Assembly: GCA_028571325.1 (NCBI GenBank)
Contig: CP116767.1
Coordinates: forward strand, 1,145,150-1,209,149
Direction of reading: 5' to 3'
Length of the DNA: 64,000 nt
DNA from: Wolbachia endosymbiont of Ctenocephalides felis wCfeF
GTDB lineage: Bacteria; Pseudomonadota; Alphaproteobacteria; Rickettsiales; Anaplasmataceae
The notes under the pieces are model-generated. The model worked only from the letters and a program-made list of their open reading frames with translations. It made no database searches and was not told where the DNA came from. Below, piece after piece: positions 26,342 through 35,718 of the stretch; position 1 is the first letter of the stretch; each line of letters starts with the position of its first letter. Position numbers and translations under genes: made by a program.

Positions 26342-26638
26342 CTACACTATACTAACTTGATCAGAACTCATAAGCACTTCTTTTTGACTAGCCATAAGTT
26401 CTTGCAACCTATTTTCCTGCTCTGCAAGGCACTCAAGTTTCTCTAATTCTGTATTATTATATTCAATGCATCCAAGCTTTGCTGACATCAATCCAGCTTG
26501 CTCCATACACATAAGCTCTAATAATTCTTCATCTTGGTTTGTGTGAAGCATTTTTGCTCGCTCAAGACATTCCGAATTCAATGATTCTACTTCATTTCTA
26601 ATGGAGTCAATGTCTCTCAAAAAACTTATATTACTCAT
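26342..26638 (-). CDS. Small hypothetical helical protein
   Basis: 98 aa, Glu/Leu-rich, predicted almost entirely helical (e.g. LERAKMLHTNQDEELLELM, TELEKLECLAEQENRLQEL) with coiled-coil character. There is no TM segment. It lies between the recombinase and the recombinase remnant on the same strand. I do not recognise it. Confidence 0.5.
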   Translation of the reverse strand: MSNISFLRDIDSIRNEVESLNSECLERAKMLHTNQDEELLELMCMEQAGLMSAKLGCIEYNNTELEKLECLAEQENRLQELMASQKEVLMSSDQVSIV

Positions 26639-26785
26639 ATAGTCCTCTATTTGAAAAAAGCAAGTTATACAATAAAGTAACTAAAATAATCTAAATTCTT
26701 GCGTCATACTTACAACTCTTTTATCAATACTGCTTTATTTCCCAACCTATTCTTTGCACTTCGAATAAACTACTATTGCAAAGGT

Positions 26786-28264
26786 TCAACCATAAAATCT
26801 TTCCATCTGCTCACTCCACAGCATTGGTATTTCCCTCAATTCAGCTAACTTCAAACCCCTTGGCTGTCTTCCATTCACTATGTCTTCCTTAATCTTTGGT
26901 GCTAAATAATTCAGCCTCAAAATTTGCTGTATACGTCTTGTACCTATATTAATTTTCTTACTCAGCTCTTTTATATTTGCATATTTTCCCTCTTCTAGTT
27001 GCCGTTTCCACAGATAGGCTCTTACCACTGCTTTCAGTAGTGCATTGTTTGTTTTCCCCTCTGGCTCTATTACCACACATTTGTTCCTTTTCTTTCTTAT
27101 TGGTATAAATTCCACCTCATCCTCTGAATTAACCTCTATTCCATCCTCTCTCACCATTACTCCCTTTATTAACTTTTTCACTACTTCTTTCTGCTTTCCA
27201 AAACTTAAATTTTTCCATTTTTCTTCAGTCTTTTCTTTCCAATTTTCATATAGCTGCTCTGTCTTTCTCATTACTTCTTTTTCTACTTCTCCTGCTATTA
27301 CATTTCGGTTTTCTGATTCACAATTCTTTCCTCTTAAGTGGTTATTACATACGTAGTATCGATACCTTTTATTCTCCTTTTTTGAGTATGTTAGTGTCAT
27401 ATTTACATCACAGCTCTTGCACTTAATTATTCCCTTAAGCAACGCTTCCTCGTATTTCGCCTTTCTATATGGTTGATTCCTTATCAATTCCTGCGCTTTT
27501 TGCCATTTTTCTTCCTCTATTATCGCTTCATGCTTTCCCTCATACTCTTTCTCATAATGCCTAATTTTTCCCATATATATTGGATTTGTTATTATTCTTC
27601 TCACCGTCGCTTTTTTAAAGATATCTGATTTCGTACGATACCCTTGGCTATTTAACTCTCTTGCCAACTCTGCCATTGACTTCAGCTCCAAATATCTTGC
27701 AAATATATACTTTACTGTCTTTGCTTCTTTCTCATTTATTATTAATTCTTTATCTTTTACATCATATCCAAGCGGCAAAGTTCCCCCCATCCATAGACCT
27801 TGTTCTTTTGATGTTGCTATTTTGTTTTTTACTCTCTCTACTATCATTTCTCTTTCTAGTTGTGCTGCTCCTGACAATACCGTTTGTACAAATTTTCCCA
27901 TTGGCGTATTATTGTCAAATATCTGCGTTACTGCTATAAAATTTACTCGGTGCCTTCTGAAAAATGATGTAACTTCTATACTATCTTTTGTTTCCCTTGA
28001 TAGCCTGTCTAATGTATATACTACTACACAATCTACTTCTCCTTTTTTTACATCTTCAAACAATTCCTTTATCGCTGGTCTTTCTAAGTTTTTTCCTGAG
28101 AAACCTCCATCATCGTACCTTTTTGCCAATGCTACCCAGCCTTCTTTGCTCTTTATATACTTTTCACATGCTACTCGCTGGGCATCAAGACTGTTAAACT
28201 TCTGCTCTAAACCGTCTTCATTTGACTTTCTCGTATATATTCCACATCTTATCCCTTTACACAT
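26786..28264 (-). CDS. Prophage WO large serine recombinase (integrase)
   Basis: A 492-aa protein. The resolvase domain has nucleophile Ser14 (IYTRKSNEDG), VVVYTLDRLSRETKDS and LEREMIVERV. The recombinase domain follows (LPLGYDVKDKELIINEKEA, NPIYMGKIRHYEKEYEGKHEAII). A zinc ribbon comes next (IIKCKSCDVNMTLTYS ... YYVCNNHLRGKNC). A C-terminal HTH-like part (NIKELSKKINIGTRRIQQIL) ends the protein. Start ATG 28264 follows AAGGGAAGGGAAA and overlaps the DUF2924 gene by 8 bp. This recombinase/DUF2924 pair marks the integration module of WO phages. It differs clearly from the recombinase at 8248. Confidence 0.95.
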   Translation of the reverse strand: MCKGIRCGIYTRKSNEDGLEQKFNSLDAQRVACEKYIKSKEGWVALAKRYDDGGFSGKNLERPAIKELFEDVKKGEVDCVVVYTLDRLSRETKDSIEVTSFFRRHRVNFIAVTQIFDNNTPMGKFVQTVLSGAAQLEREMIVERVKNKIATSKEQGLWMGGTLPLGYDVKDKELIINEKEAKTVKYIFARYLELKSMAELARELNSQGYRTKSDIFKKATVRRIITNPIYMGKIRHYEKEYEGKHEAIIEEEKWQKAQELIRNQPYRKAKYEEALLKGIIKCKSCDVNMTLTYSKKENKRYRYYVCNNHLRGKNCESENRNVIAGEVEKEVMRKTEQLYENWKEKTEEKWKNLSFGKQKEVVKKLIKGVMVREDGIEVNSEDEVEFIPIRKKRNKCVVIEPEGKTNNALLKAVVRAYLWKRQLEEGKYANIKELSKKINIGTRRIQQILRLNYLAPKIKEDIVNGRQPRGLKLAELREIPMLWSEQMERFYG

Positions 28265-28697
28265 TTTCCCTTCCCTTTTGATTACGCAAACCAAATAGAA
28301 GCGGCCCATTGTAACTCATTCCCATTATTTTTCCGGCTACTGCTGACAATGACGTGTAAAACTCTTCTCTGTAGATTAAACCCTTATCTGTTACCCTTAC
28401 CGCGTGAGTCTCTTCTCCCCTCTCTAGTATTAATTCTGTCCCTTCTACTGGTAGTTTATCGCTACTTATTCTTTTTCCTTTCTCTAGCCGATCTGCCAGA
28501 TACTCTAGTCTTTTTGTCCCCTTTCTTGACATTTTTCCATACGCTTCCTCCTGCATTCTATAAGATAATCTTGGTATCAGATATTTCTTTGAGTATCTAG
28601 GCGCCTCTTCCCCATATACCTTCTTCCACGTTTTTCTCAGCTCACCCAAAGGTTTTCTCTCTAAATTCATTACTTTCTTTTCTATTTCTTCTTCCAT
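28257..28697 (-). CDS. DUF2924 family protein
   Basis: A 146-aa protein. The N-terminal helical part (LGELRKTWKKVYGEEAPR, LIPRLSYRMQEEAYG) and C-terminal strands (GTELILERGEETHAVRV, FYTSLSAVAGKIMGMSYNG) match DUF2924. The family is regularly paired with phage serine recombinases, and the gene overlaps the recombinase start here, suggesting translational coupling. A role as recombination accessory is inference. Confidence 0.85.
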   Translation of the reverse strand: MEEEIEKKVMNLERKPLGELRKTWKKVYGEEAPRYSKKYLIPRLSYRMQEEAYGKMSRKGTKRLEYLADRLEKGKRISSDKLPVEGTELILERGEETHAVRVTDKGLIYREEFYTSLSAVAGKIMGMSYNGPLLFGLRNQKGRENV

Positions 28698-28701
28698 ATT
28701 T

Positions 28702-28922
28702 TTAGCCTTTCATAAATAGCTTTTCAATTCTGTCTGTTTCTTTCTTCAATATCTCGGTTATCTCTTTGCTATTTTTCGCATAATCCATCGCTGTCATTCC
28801 AAATTTATCTGCTTGCTCTATTTCTGCTCCTGCTTCCACTAACTCTTTTACTATTTCCACTTTCCCCACCATACATGCAAGATGCAATGGAGTGCATTTA
28901 TTTTCATATTCTTCCGCATTTA
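28702..28922 (-). CDS. Ankyrin-repeat protein, exon 2 (C-terminal part)
   Basis: Residues 81-153 of an ankyrin protein split by a group II intron. It contains CTPLHLACMVGKVEIVKELVEAGAEI and a final helical tail. The junction codon is GTA (Val): G from exon 1, TA from here. This gives the expected ankyrin GADVNA. An apparent ATG at 28950 is intron sequence. The end at 28702 lies 4 bp before the DUF2924 gene. Confidence 0.8.
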
Positions 28923-28962
28923 GGAGAGTAGACCAGTGGAACTTCCCCACCAGTCTCTCGCA

Positions 28963-28996
28963 AATCTGTACGTAAACCTCTCGATTTATACAGCTT
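28963..28996 (-). ncRNA. Group II intron domain V (ankyrin-gene intron)
   Basis: 34 nt: 8-bp lower stem with the AGC triad, CG bulge, 6-bp upper stem and GAGA tetraloop. The G of the triad faces A rather than U or C, a mismatch at a catalytic position. Confidence 0.8.
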
Positions 28997-28999
28997 CCA

Positions 29000-30250
29000 T
29001 TATTCAGCCTTTTGGCCTAACCCTAGTGTCCAGTGATAGAAAATATCTGGAGACCTCTTTCTCACCTTTCCTAGAAATTGTCTTGCTAGTCTTCCGTGAC
29101 TCCTGAGTCTCTTATATTTCCTTTTCACCCACTTTTCTAGATGCCGCTCTATATTCTTTAGAGATTTGTATACTTCAGTTCTGTAAAATTTGCCATAGTA
29201 CTGATACCAGCCTCTGACTATTGGATTTACTTTTCCTGATATCTCCTCTAATGTTATATGCGTATTTCGTAGCATTTTCCATGACCTTATGGTTGTAGTA
29301 ATCTTTTTCTTGGCCTTGTTGCTAATTGCTGGAAGAAATGAAACAAAATACTTCCCTATTTTATTTCTTGCTAACCTGGGTCTGAATGTGTAACCCAGAA
29401 AATCAAAACTTTGTTTAGGAAATTCACCACTCCTATTGTCATCCTTACAATACACTATCTGTGTCTTTTCAGGATGCAATTTCAACTTATACTCAGCCAA
29501 TCTTTCTTCGATCATTACTTTCACAAACTCTGCCTGTTTCTCTGTTCTGCAGTGCACTATCGCATCATCCACATACCTCTCAAATGGTACTGTCGGGTAG
29601 TTCTTTTTCATCCATATATCAAACACATGATGCATGAATATATTAGAGATGATTGGGCTAACTGAACCTCCTTGCGGAACTCCTTTATCCCTAGCTACCC
29701 TTCTGCCGTCTGCTTCCTGAATAGGGGCTTCCATCCACCTTTCAACGTACAGTATGACCCATTTGCAGTCTGTATGTTTCTTGATAGCTCGCAACACTAA
29801 TTCGTGGTCTAAATTGTCGAAAAATCCAGATATATCAAGATCTATCGTCCAATCGTACCTCCAGCATCTTTTGCGTGCTGCATCTACCGCATCCAGTGCT
29901 GATTTATTTGGTCTATAACCATATGAATCCTCGTGGAATTTTGGCTCTACTAGCGGCTCAAGATACATAGAAGCAGCCGTTTGCCCTATCCTGTCGAATA
30001 CTGAAGGAACACCTAAAATTCTTTGTCCCCCTCCCGTATCTTTCGTTATTGCTACAGCTTTTACAGGCTCTGGAAAATAACTTCCGGATGACATCCTATT
30101 CCATAGTTTGTACAGATTATCTTTTAGATTTTCTTCAAACTTTGCTATCGAAACCTCATCCACACCAGCCGCACCTTTATTTTTCGATACTTGTTTATAA
30201 GCCCTACAAATAAGTTGCTTTGGTATATCAAAAGACTTTGTTTTATTCAT
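29000..30250 (-). CDS. ltrA: Group II intron reverse transcriptase/maturase
   Basis: A 416-aa intact intron-encoded protein. Visible are KGAAGVDEV, GVPSVFDRIGQTA, YGYRPNKSALDAV, the catalytic DLDISGFFDN, GVPQGGSVSPI and FERYVDDAIVHC (YVDD), then the maturase domain (NPIVRGWYQYYG, LEKWVKRKYKRLR). No endonuclease domain is present, typical of short-ORF group II introns. The ATG 30250 follows GGGAGG. It lies in intron domain IV. Confidence 0.95.
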   Translation of the reverse strand: MNKTKSFDIPKQLICRAYKQVSKNKGAAGVDEVSIAKFEENLKDNLYKLWNRMSSGSYFPEPVKAVAITKDTGGGQRILGVPSVFDRIGQTAASMYLEPLVEPKFHEDSYGYRPNKSALDAVDAARKRCWRYDWTIDLDISGFFDNLDHELVLRAIKKHTDCKWVILYVERWMEAPIQEADGRRVARDKGVPQGGSVSPIISNIFMHHVFDIWMKKNYPTVPFERYVDDAIVHCRTEKQAEFVKVMIEERLAEYKLKLHPEKTQIVYCKDDNRSGEFPKQSFDFLGYTFRPRLARNKIGKYFVSFLPAISNKAKKKITTTIRSWKMLRNTHITLEEISGKVNPIVRGWYQYYGKFYRTEVYKSLKNIERHLEKWVKRKYKRLRSHGRLARQFLGKVRKRSPDIFYHWTLGLGQKAE

Positions 30251-30795
30251 TAACTCCTCCCTTTCGGTTGATACATAATTAAAACTGAATAACTCAGCTC
30301 CTTCGCTCCATTTCCATTACAGAAACTTCTTCACTACTACGAGCTGATCCGCCCCTGTTTTTCGCATCGGTACTCTCATCCTTAGAGTTTAGCTCCTTGG
30401 ATTTCTCCCTTATCATCGAAACGACAGGTTCCCGTAGTTCCACACAATAGCCTGAAATAGATTCATGCCACCTTTATGCCGGACGCCATCTATCCAGTAA
30501 ACAAGCTCCCGATAGATTTATCCCAGGTTACAAACGACCCCCTGGTTTTGACGTCATTTAAAAGGTTTCGACACTTCATCAGTGGTTCATTTTCGTTCAT
30601 CTCTCTATTCCTTACATGACATATAATTATGCCTTTTCCATAACGCTCACTACCTTGGCTCTTTACCAAAGCAGCTTATGGTTGTTTGAAGCCTGCTCTT
30701 GTAAACCGGCTCCGAGGGACCTACCCTCATCTACTGTGCAGCTTTTGCACTTAGTTTGCTCTTACTTGAACATTCTTTGTGTCTCTACGGCACAC

Positions 30796-31036
30796 CGTCT
30801 GCTCCTGATTTTATCAATTCTCTCACGATTTCTAGACGTTTCTCCGTTACCGCCAGGTGCAGTGCTGTGTGTCCTTCTACATCTGCTGCATTCACATTCG
30901 CTCCTTTTTCAACTAATAACCTCACTGTTTTTGCGTCTATTGCATAATGTAAAACCGTTCTTCCCCTTTTGTCCCTTTCATAAATATTTTTAAATGAATT
31001 CTCTAATAGTGACTCCTCTTTTCCTTTTTTACTCAT
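30796..31036 (-). CDS. Ankyrin-repeat protein, exon 1 (N-terminal part)
   Basis: The first 80 codons plus one base. It contains RDKRGRTVLHYAIDAKTVRLL and VEGHTALHLAVTEKRLEIVRE, two clear ankyrin units, and ends ...GAD-G where the intron begins. The whole spliced gene is 153 aa. The neighbour at 31075 is a related ankyrin protein 38 bp upstream, likely in the same transcript. Confidence 0.8.
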
Positions 31037-31074
31037 GACCTACCTCACCTTTTCTCTAAATTTAAATCCCTCTT

Positions 31075-31788
31075 TTAAACCTTCCTTTTCGCTACCTCAT
31101 CTATCATTTCGTTCACTTGGCTCATTATTTTGCTTGCTAAATTTTTACACTCTTCCTTTACTAGTGATTTGTCTCTCTTCCTTATTTCTTCTATCTCTAT
31201 TATTTTTAACTCCGGCAAATAACTCCCATTCAACATGTCTGCTATTTCTCCCACTAGCCTCTCTATTCCATAGCACGTCAGTTCTCTACTTTTTGTTATT
31301 CCTCCTTGTTCTCTCAGAAATTTACTCGCCTTTTCACTCTCTTTGCTATCACATAGACGATACTTTTCACTTTCCCAGATATAGTACATTGGTGTTGCAC
31401 CGTACTTATTCAGTTGATTAACTTCAGCTCCTGCCTTTACTAGCTCTTTTATTATTTCAACTCCTCCTATTTTGCACGCAGAGTGGAGTGGCGTACATCC
31501 ACTGACATATTGAGTGGCATTTACTTCCGCTCCTTCCCTTAGCAGCACTTTTACATTTTCTAAACTCTTTGCGAATACTGCACAGTGTAGTGGTGTATAA
31601 CCATTTTTATCTCTTGCATTTACCTCAGCTCCTTTTTTTATTAATAATCTCACTGTTTTGTAATCGGAGATTTCTACTGCTTGATGCAAGATCGTCTCTC
31701 CTTCTTCATTTCTTTTATTAATATCTTTACTTGATACTTCTTTAAAAAACTTACTAAAAGATTCTCTCTTTTCTTTGCTAAACTTCAT
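31075..31788 (-). CDS. Ankyrin-repeat protein
   Basis: A 237-aa protein with four ankyrin units (residues about 25-150): EGETILHQAVE, NGYTPLHCAVFAKSLENVKVLL, SGCTPLHSACKIGGVEIIKELV and YGATPMYYIWE. A charged helical C-terminal third follows. No TM segment. In WO phages this pair of ankyrin genes lies between the recombinase and the tail-fibre end of the baseplate operon. Its target is unknown. Confidence 0.88.
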   Translation of the reverse strand: MKFSKEKRESFSKFFKEVSSKDINKRNEEGETILHQAVEISDYKTVRLLIKKGAEVNARDKNGYTPLHCAVFAKSLENVKVLLREGAEVNATQYVSGCTPLHSACKIGGVEIIKELVKAGAEVNQLNKYGATPMYYIWESEKYRLCDSKESEKASKFLREQGGITKSRELTCYGIERLVGEIADMLNGSYLPELKIIEIEEIRKRDKSLVKEECKNLASKIMSQVNEMIDEVAKRKV

Positions 31789-31955
31789 ACTTACCTCACA
31801 AAATTAGCTTTTCTAGCGCCAGACAAATTTCTTATATTTACCTGCTGCTATTCAAGTCATGTCCTTTTTAGCATGAGAAAGCAAGTCCTTTTCTTTTTAT
31901 TTCATACACTTTTACCTATTATTAATATAATGTATGAGGATCTAAATATAAGTGC

Positions 31956-33122
31956 TTAACTTATTACACATATTGCTTGACTATTTTTCCAATTTCTGTG
32001 CAAATGTCTATGTTCGTGCCACTTCAGTACTCCTGGGTAAAATACTAAAATGTAATTTTCTAATTCATGTATCGAATCTTTTTGCTCTGAATCTAAATCG
32101 TTTTCATACTTAATATTGTGTTCTGCTAAACCATATTTTGTAATCTTCTGATCTGTATAGTTTTCTACTTTGTAGTGGTGAGTAACGCTAAACCTTTCTA
32201 AAATTGGCTTGTGTTTTAAACTCCAATGCTGCCCTGAAAGTTTATCGCTTCCCAATACAAATTTATTTCCTCTTTCTTCTACGCTACTAACTGGAAAGCA
32301 CGTATTTATGTCTCCTAAATCACAACTGTCTGATAATACTATCTGCGCTTTTGCAAATTTAATCGATGGTAATAAACTCTGTGGTAATGGATATAGTGCT
32401 TTTAAGTTGTACCACAAATGATCTCTTTCATAGATGCCTTTATAATCCCTTGTGTGAGGCTCGGTTTCTCCAAGGATTCCTACATCTAGGCGATATATAT
32501 CATTGCTTAAAGCTCGTTCATAATGATCGCGTAGATAGTTTTCTATAATCCTAATAACTGGACCACTAGACCTGAAAAAATTTACTCTTCCAAATGATAA
32601 CACTGGTCCATCTTTTTCTATTTTTACCCCTGAATAATCAGAAAGATGATCTCCAAATAAACTCTCATCCAATATAAATCTCTGCGCATTATAATAATCG
32701 TTAAAAATCCTCATTAGCCGTGATCTTGCTGGTAGTGATAGTTTTGCCAATTCTACTACTGCATCCACAAAAAAGTTATTTGGAACATCCCTTATCCCTA
32801 TCTGCAGTTCAAAAAAATGTTTACCAGGTGGTTCTTCGATAATTGTAATATCTTCTATATTTGCCCACTTGAGTGCTATTTTCAGTGAGGCAGGTGTTCC
32901 TCTTAAACGCTGAAATTTTACTCCTTCTACTATAGCTCTTCTTTTATTTTTTACCCAACGCAGTATCTCTTCTAAACCATATTCTTCTATTATCCACGGC
33001 AGTATTTCATCTTTAAGACTAAATTTAAATCCCCTGATGCAACTTGGATCAACTTTGTAATCGATTGCATCAACCAGTGCTCGCTCTTGCTTTGTTGCGT
33101 TTGGCGGTAATAAACTTTTCAT
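31956..33122 (-). CDS. Phage tail protein I family (gpI)
   Basis: A 388-aa protein. The N-terminal ~180 residues fit P2 gpI, the baseplate wedge tip protein (LPPNATKQERALVDAIDYK, LPWIIEEYGLEEIL, RGTPASLKIALKWANI, LPARSRLMRIFNDYY). The C-terminal ~200 residues are beta-rich and longer than in P2, probably the receptor-facing or fibre-attachment part. It follows gpJ, with a 263-bp gap that has no supported gene. Confidence 0.85.
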   Translation of the reverse strand: MKSLLPPNATKQERALVDAIDYKVDPSCIRGFKFSLKDEILPWIIEEYGLEEILRWVKNKRRAIVEGVKFQRLRGTPASLKIALKWANIEDITIIEEPPGKHFFELQIGIRDVPNNFFVDAVVELAKLSLPARSRLMRIFNDYYNAQRFILDESLFGDHLSDYSGVKIEKDGPVLSFGRVNFFRSSGPVIRIIENYLRDHYERALSNDIYRLDVGILGETEPHTRDYKGIYERDHLWYNLKALYPLPQSLLPSIKFAKAQIVLSDSCDLGDINTCFPVSSVEERGNKFVLGSDKLSGQHWSLKHKPILERFSVTHHYKVENYTDQKITKYGLAEHNIKYENDLDSEQKDSIHELENYILVFYPGVLKWHEHRHLHRNWKNSQAICVIS

Positions 33123-33385
33123 TTATCTTTTCTTTCAAGTTGCTTTAACTTCCTTTATTTAGGTAGCTTATGAGTAAGCAAGAGATCATTGCAGAAAAAT
33201 AAAGATGTTCTTAATATCGAAAACACTCTCCATAATATTTGACCATATTATCCATACTTTAAAAAACAAGTTACAACTTCTGGAAGAAAATCAATACTTT
33301 CGTCTCCCTAACATTGGATCCAGTAAACCTTAAACCACTTATTGCACGCAATCCCCTCACTGGCACAAAACAAAAAAAATACGTT

Positions 33386-34177
33386 TTAAATCCTATCTAA
33401 CTTGACGTGGCCAAGCACTGCACACTCATTCCCCAATACCACAACATCCTCTTTTGGTTCTATTAATTCTACGTTTTCTACACCCTCTACAAATAGATTC
33501 GCTATTATCCACGATCTTGTTACACTCCATCCCAGCCTTCTACTTTCTTCAAACTTCTTAATAAATTGCTTCTTGATTTCTTCCTCTGATATTATAGGAC
33601 TTATGCTCATTCTGCTGTGAATATCTATTTCCGTAATATTGCAACCAATTACTGTTATCGTATCTGTTAAAACCCTTATATCATCTCTAGTAACCTGCTT
33701 TTTTACAATTTCAAGTAGCTCTTCTAACGCTATGCCAGTTGTGGATAATTGTGTTGATAAAATCGAGATCTGTACTTTCCCTGGTATAGGTGATTCTACT
33801 AATGCATCTTTTACTCTACTATCTGCTGACAGTGCCTGATAACGATAATACTCTTTACTTCCTCCTGTACTCCAGTCTTTTATTTTTGCTTTTATTCTTT
33901 TTCTAAATCGTTTGTCCTCTTCTTCTTTTTCTCTCTCTACTCCATAAAATTCAGCCAAATTATCAAGATCTTCTCCCCTTGCAAATTTCAGTAAATTACT
34001 CTTTACTGCTTCGTTCATCCTTTGTCTGAGCAAAAGTTCTCGCCAGGCTGCTACCTCAAGAATCTTTATCGCTGGGTCACTTTCTACTAATGCTGTAAAA
34101 CTTTTCACTAACTCTTCCTTCATCCGAGCAAAAATCTCTTCAAAGCTCAGTGGTTCGATAATATTTGGCTGCTGCAT
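33386..34177 (-). CDS. Baseplate assembly protein J (gpJ/gp47 family)
   Basis: A 263-aa protein fitting P2 gpJ: N-terminal helix (FEEIFARMKEELVKSFTALV), WRELLLRQRMNEAVKSNLL, YGVEREKEEEDKRFRKRIK and GGSKEYYRYQALSADSRVKDA, then the beta-rich core. It builds the baseplate wedge with gpW. It begins 2 bp after the gpW (gp25-like) stop, in a tight operon. Confidence 0.92.
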   Translation of the reverse strand: MQQPNIIEPLSFEEIFARMKEELVKSFTALVESDPAIKILEVAAWRELLLRQRMNEAVKSNLLKFARGEDLDNLAEFYGVEREKEEEDKRFRKRIKAKIKDWSTGGSKEYYRYQALSADSRVKDALVESPIPGKVQISILSTQLSTTGIALEELLEIVKKQVTRDDIRVLTDTITVIGCNITEIDIHSRMSISPIISEEEIKKQFIKKFEESRRLGWSVTRSWIIANLFVEGVENVELIEPKEDVVVLGNECAVLGHVKLDRI

Positions 34178-34179
34178 TT

Positions 34180-34515
34180 TTAAACAACTACTCCATTAAT
34201 ATTTATGAACTTACCTTCTGAAAGATAGACACCTTCTAAATTCAATGTTACTCTCCCTTCTTTTACTCCTTCAACTTTTACTTTTTCTAACTTAAACCTC
34301 TTTTCCCATTTTTCCAAAGCTTCTGCTGTTGCTGAATAGATTTCCAAAGTTAAATCTCTATTTATTGGCTTATCTACTAATTCAAATAATCTCGACCCAT
34401 AATCCCTTCTCATGATCCTACTGTTAACAGGAGTGGTCAGTATATCAATTATCGATTGCCTTAAGTGCTCTATTCCTTCTAATTCTTTCCCTGTTTTAGC
34501 ATCCATTCCTCTCAT
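34180..34515 (-). CDS. Baseplate assembly protein W (gpW/gp25 lysozyme-like family)
   Basis: A 111-aa protein with the gp25/GPW signature: GIEHLRQSIIDILTTPVNSR, MRRDYGSRLFELVDKPIN and EIYSATAEALEKWEKRF. It forms the baseplate wedge with gpJ. The family's lysozyme-like name does not imply enzymatic activity. Confidence 0.92.
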   Translation of the reverse strand: MRGMDAKTGKELEGIEHLRQSIIDILTTPVNSRIMRRDYGSRLFELVDKPINRDLTLEIYSATAEALEKWEKRFKLEKVKVEGVKEGRVTLNLEGVYLSEGKFININGVVV

Positions 34516-34537
34516 TTTTTGACTACTTTAATTTTTT

Positions 34538-34792
34538 TTATTTTGAAAACACACTTTGATTTTTACTTACTACTTGAAAACTACAGGACGCCACATCACC
34601 TGTTCTCGCTACACCAATACCATTTACAAATACGCTGTTTGATCCTTGTGTTAGTGTCTCTCCCATAGTTAAGGTATCACTTCTACGACAGACAGATCTA
34701 CCATTAATACGCACATCTTTACTCCCGCTTACGCAAACATGAATAGGTACTCCAGTACAATTATCACCTGTACAAACTATAGCTCTTCTCAT
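34538..34792 (-). CDS. PAAR-like spike tip protein
   Basis: An 84-aa protein, Gly/Val/Ser-rich with repeated short strands and Cys residues (IVCTGDNCTGVPIHVCVSGS, VNGIGVARTGDVASC). Length and composition fit PAAR-type tips that sharpen the gpV spike and may bind metal. It lies directly downstream of gpV (1-bp gap), as expected. Confidence 0.8.
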   Translation of the reverse strand: MRRAIVCTGDNCTGVPIHVCVSGSKDVRINGRSVCRRSDTLTMGETLTQGSNSVFVNGIGVARTGDVASCSFQVVSKNQSVFSK

Positions 34793-34793
34793 G

Positions 34794-35258
34794 TCAATTT
34801 AAATCTATTATACTTCCTTTCAGTTTTATTCCACTTTTTGTCATTTCTATTCTCGATTCCCCAGCTTTCAGTGTTATTTTGTCTACTACTTCAATCTCTA
34901 AATGATGCTTACCTTTATCATATGTAAACTTCGTCCCATCTTGAAATTTTATACTATTTATTTCTTTTTTATTCTCTGGTGCAGGGTATTTTTCCTGATA
35001 TATTCCTGCTAACACCACTCCTAATGATAGTTCACCAAGAGGAGAAAATACCATAACCTGTTCATCGATATCTGGCGGAGACCAATCTCTATCTTTTCCT
35101 GCTTTGCTCGTTATCCATGGTAAATAATCTGTTAAAAATTCTCCTATTTTCACTCTTACTTTTGCTTTTTCATAATCTACTTCTTTTACAACTCCTATAC
35201 GAATGATATTCGCTACTTTTCTCTGTAACTCTGCAATGGCAAAATTATTTTCCAACAT
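34794..35258 (-). CDS. Baseplate assembly protein V (tail spike, gpV)
   Basis: A 154-aa protein with an OB-fold region (IIRIGVVKEVDYEKAKVRVKI, DYLPWITSKAGKDRDWSPPD, EQVMVFSPLGELSLGVVLAG) and C-terminal beta-helix-like repeats (ITLKAGESRIEMTKSGIKLK). This matches P2 gpV, the membrane-piercing central spike. It overlaps the upstream gene by 14 bp. Confidence 0.92.
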   Translation of the reverse strand: MLENNFAIAELQRKVANIIRIGVVKEVDYEKAKVRVKIGEFLTDYLPWITSKAGKDRDWSPPDIDEQVMVFSPLGELSLGVVLAGIYQEKYPAPENKKEINSIKFQDGTKFTYDKGKHHLEIEVVDKITLKAGESRIEMTKSGIKLKGSIIDLN

Positions 35259-35718
35259 GCATTTCTCCCACTGCTATTTTATGTGGTTTGATTTTCCCCT
35301 CTTCCCATACTGATTTACCTAAATGAAGCTGATGACTCCACTCAACCATCCACACCAAATATGCATCTAATTCGGGTCTAAATCCATCAGGCTCTGCAGA
35401 AAAAAATTCAGCCGGAGATACATTCTTTTCCCAGGTATTCTTGTTCACTACTCTTGCAACCTCAGCAGCTAAAGATCTGACAATAATAGGGGCATTTTCT
35501 ATTGTGCTATCAATCACAATTCGTGCCTCAAATCTTGCCTTCAGCGCTAATTCTTCTGTTCCTGGATCATGTCCTTTTTCAAAGCCACTAAGTTCCACAA
35601 ACACCGCTGGTGCTACCAATTCTTTTCTTATCGATGGATAAATTTCACATGTCTGTATAGACGATATTTCTCTCTTCAGCGTAGTGCAGATTGCGTTATG
35701 CAAATCTTTAAAATTCAT
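35245..35718 (-). CDS. Conserved phage tail/connector protein (tail terminator-like)
   Basis: A 157-aa protein. The helix FKDLHNAICTTLKREI and strands VAPAVFVELSGFEKG and ALKARFEARIVID are reminiscent of tail-terminator or tail-completion proteins that cap the tail tube. It lies between the gpZ-like protein and gpV, overlapping both (4 and 14 bp). The exact family is not certain. Confidence 0.6.
   Translation of the reverse strand: MNFKDLHNAICTTLKREISSIQTCEIYPSIRKELVAPAVFVELSGFEKGHDPGTEELALKARFEARIVIDSTIENAPIIVRSLAAEVARVVNKNTWEKNVSPAEFFSAEPDGFRPELDAYLVWMVEWSHQLHLGKSVWEEGKIKPHKIAVGEMHVGK

Larger units (their letters stand above)
28923..30795 (-). mobile_element. Group II intron inserted in an ankyrin gene
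   Basis: 1873 bp on the minus strand. The 5' end is GTGTG (30795-30791), matching GUGYG. The 3' end is ...CTACTCTCC. Domain V is at 28996-28963 and a domain VI hairpin with a 9-bp stem follows. Removing it joins the ankyrin exons in frame (153 aa). About 540 bp between 30251 and 30795 are the structured domains I-III, not genes. It encodes its own intact RT. It is a different class from the intron at 6952. Confidence 0.88.

Noticed and set aside
27045-27356. 103-aa Phe/Ser-rich frame opposite the prophage recombinase
   Set aside because: Antisense shadow of a real gene.
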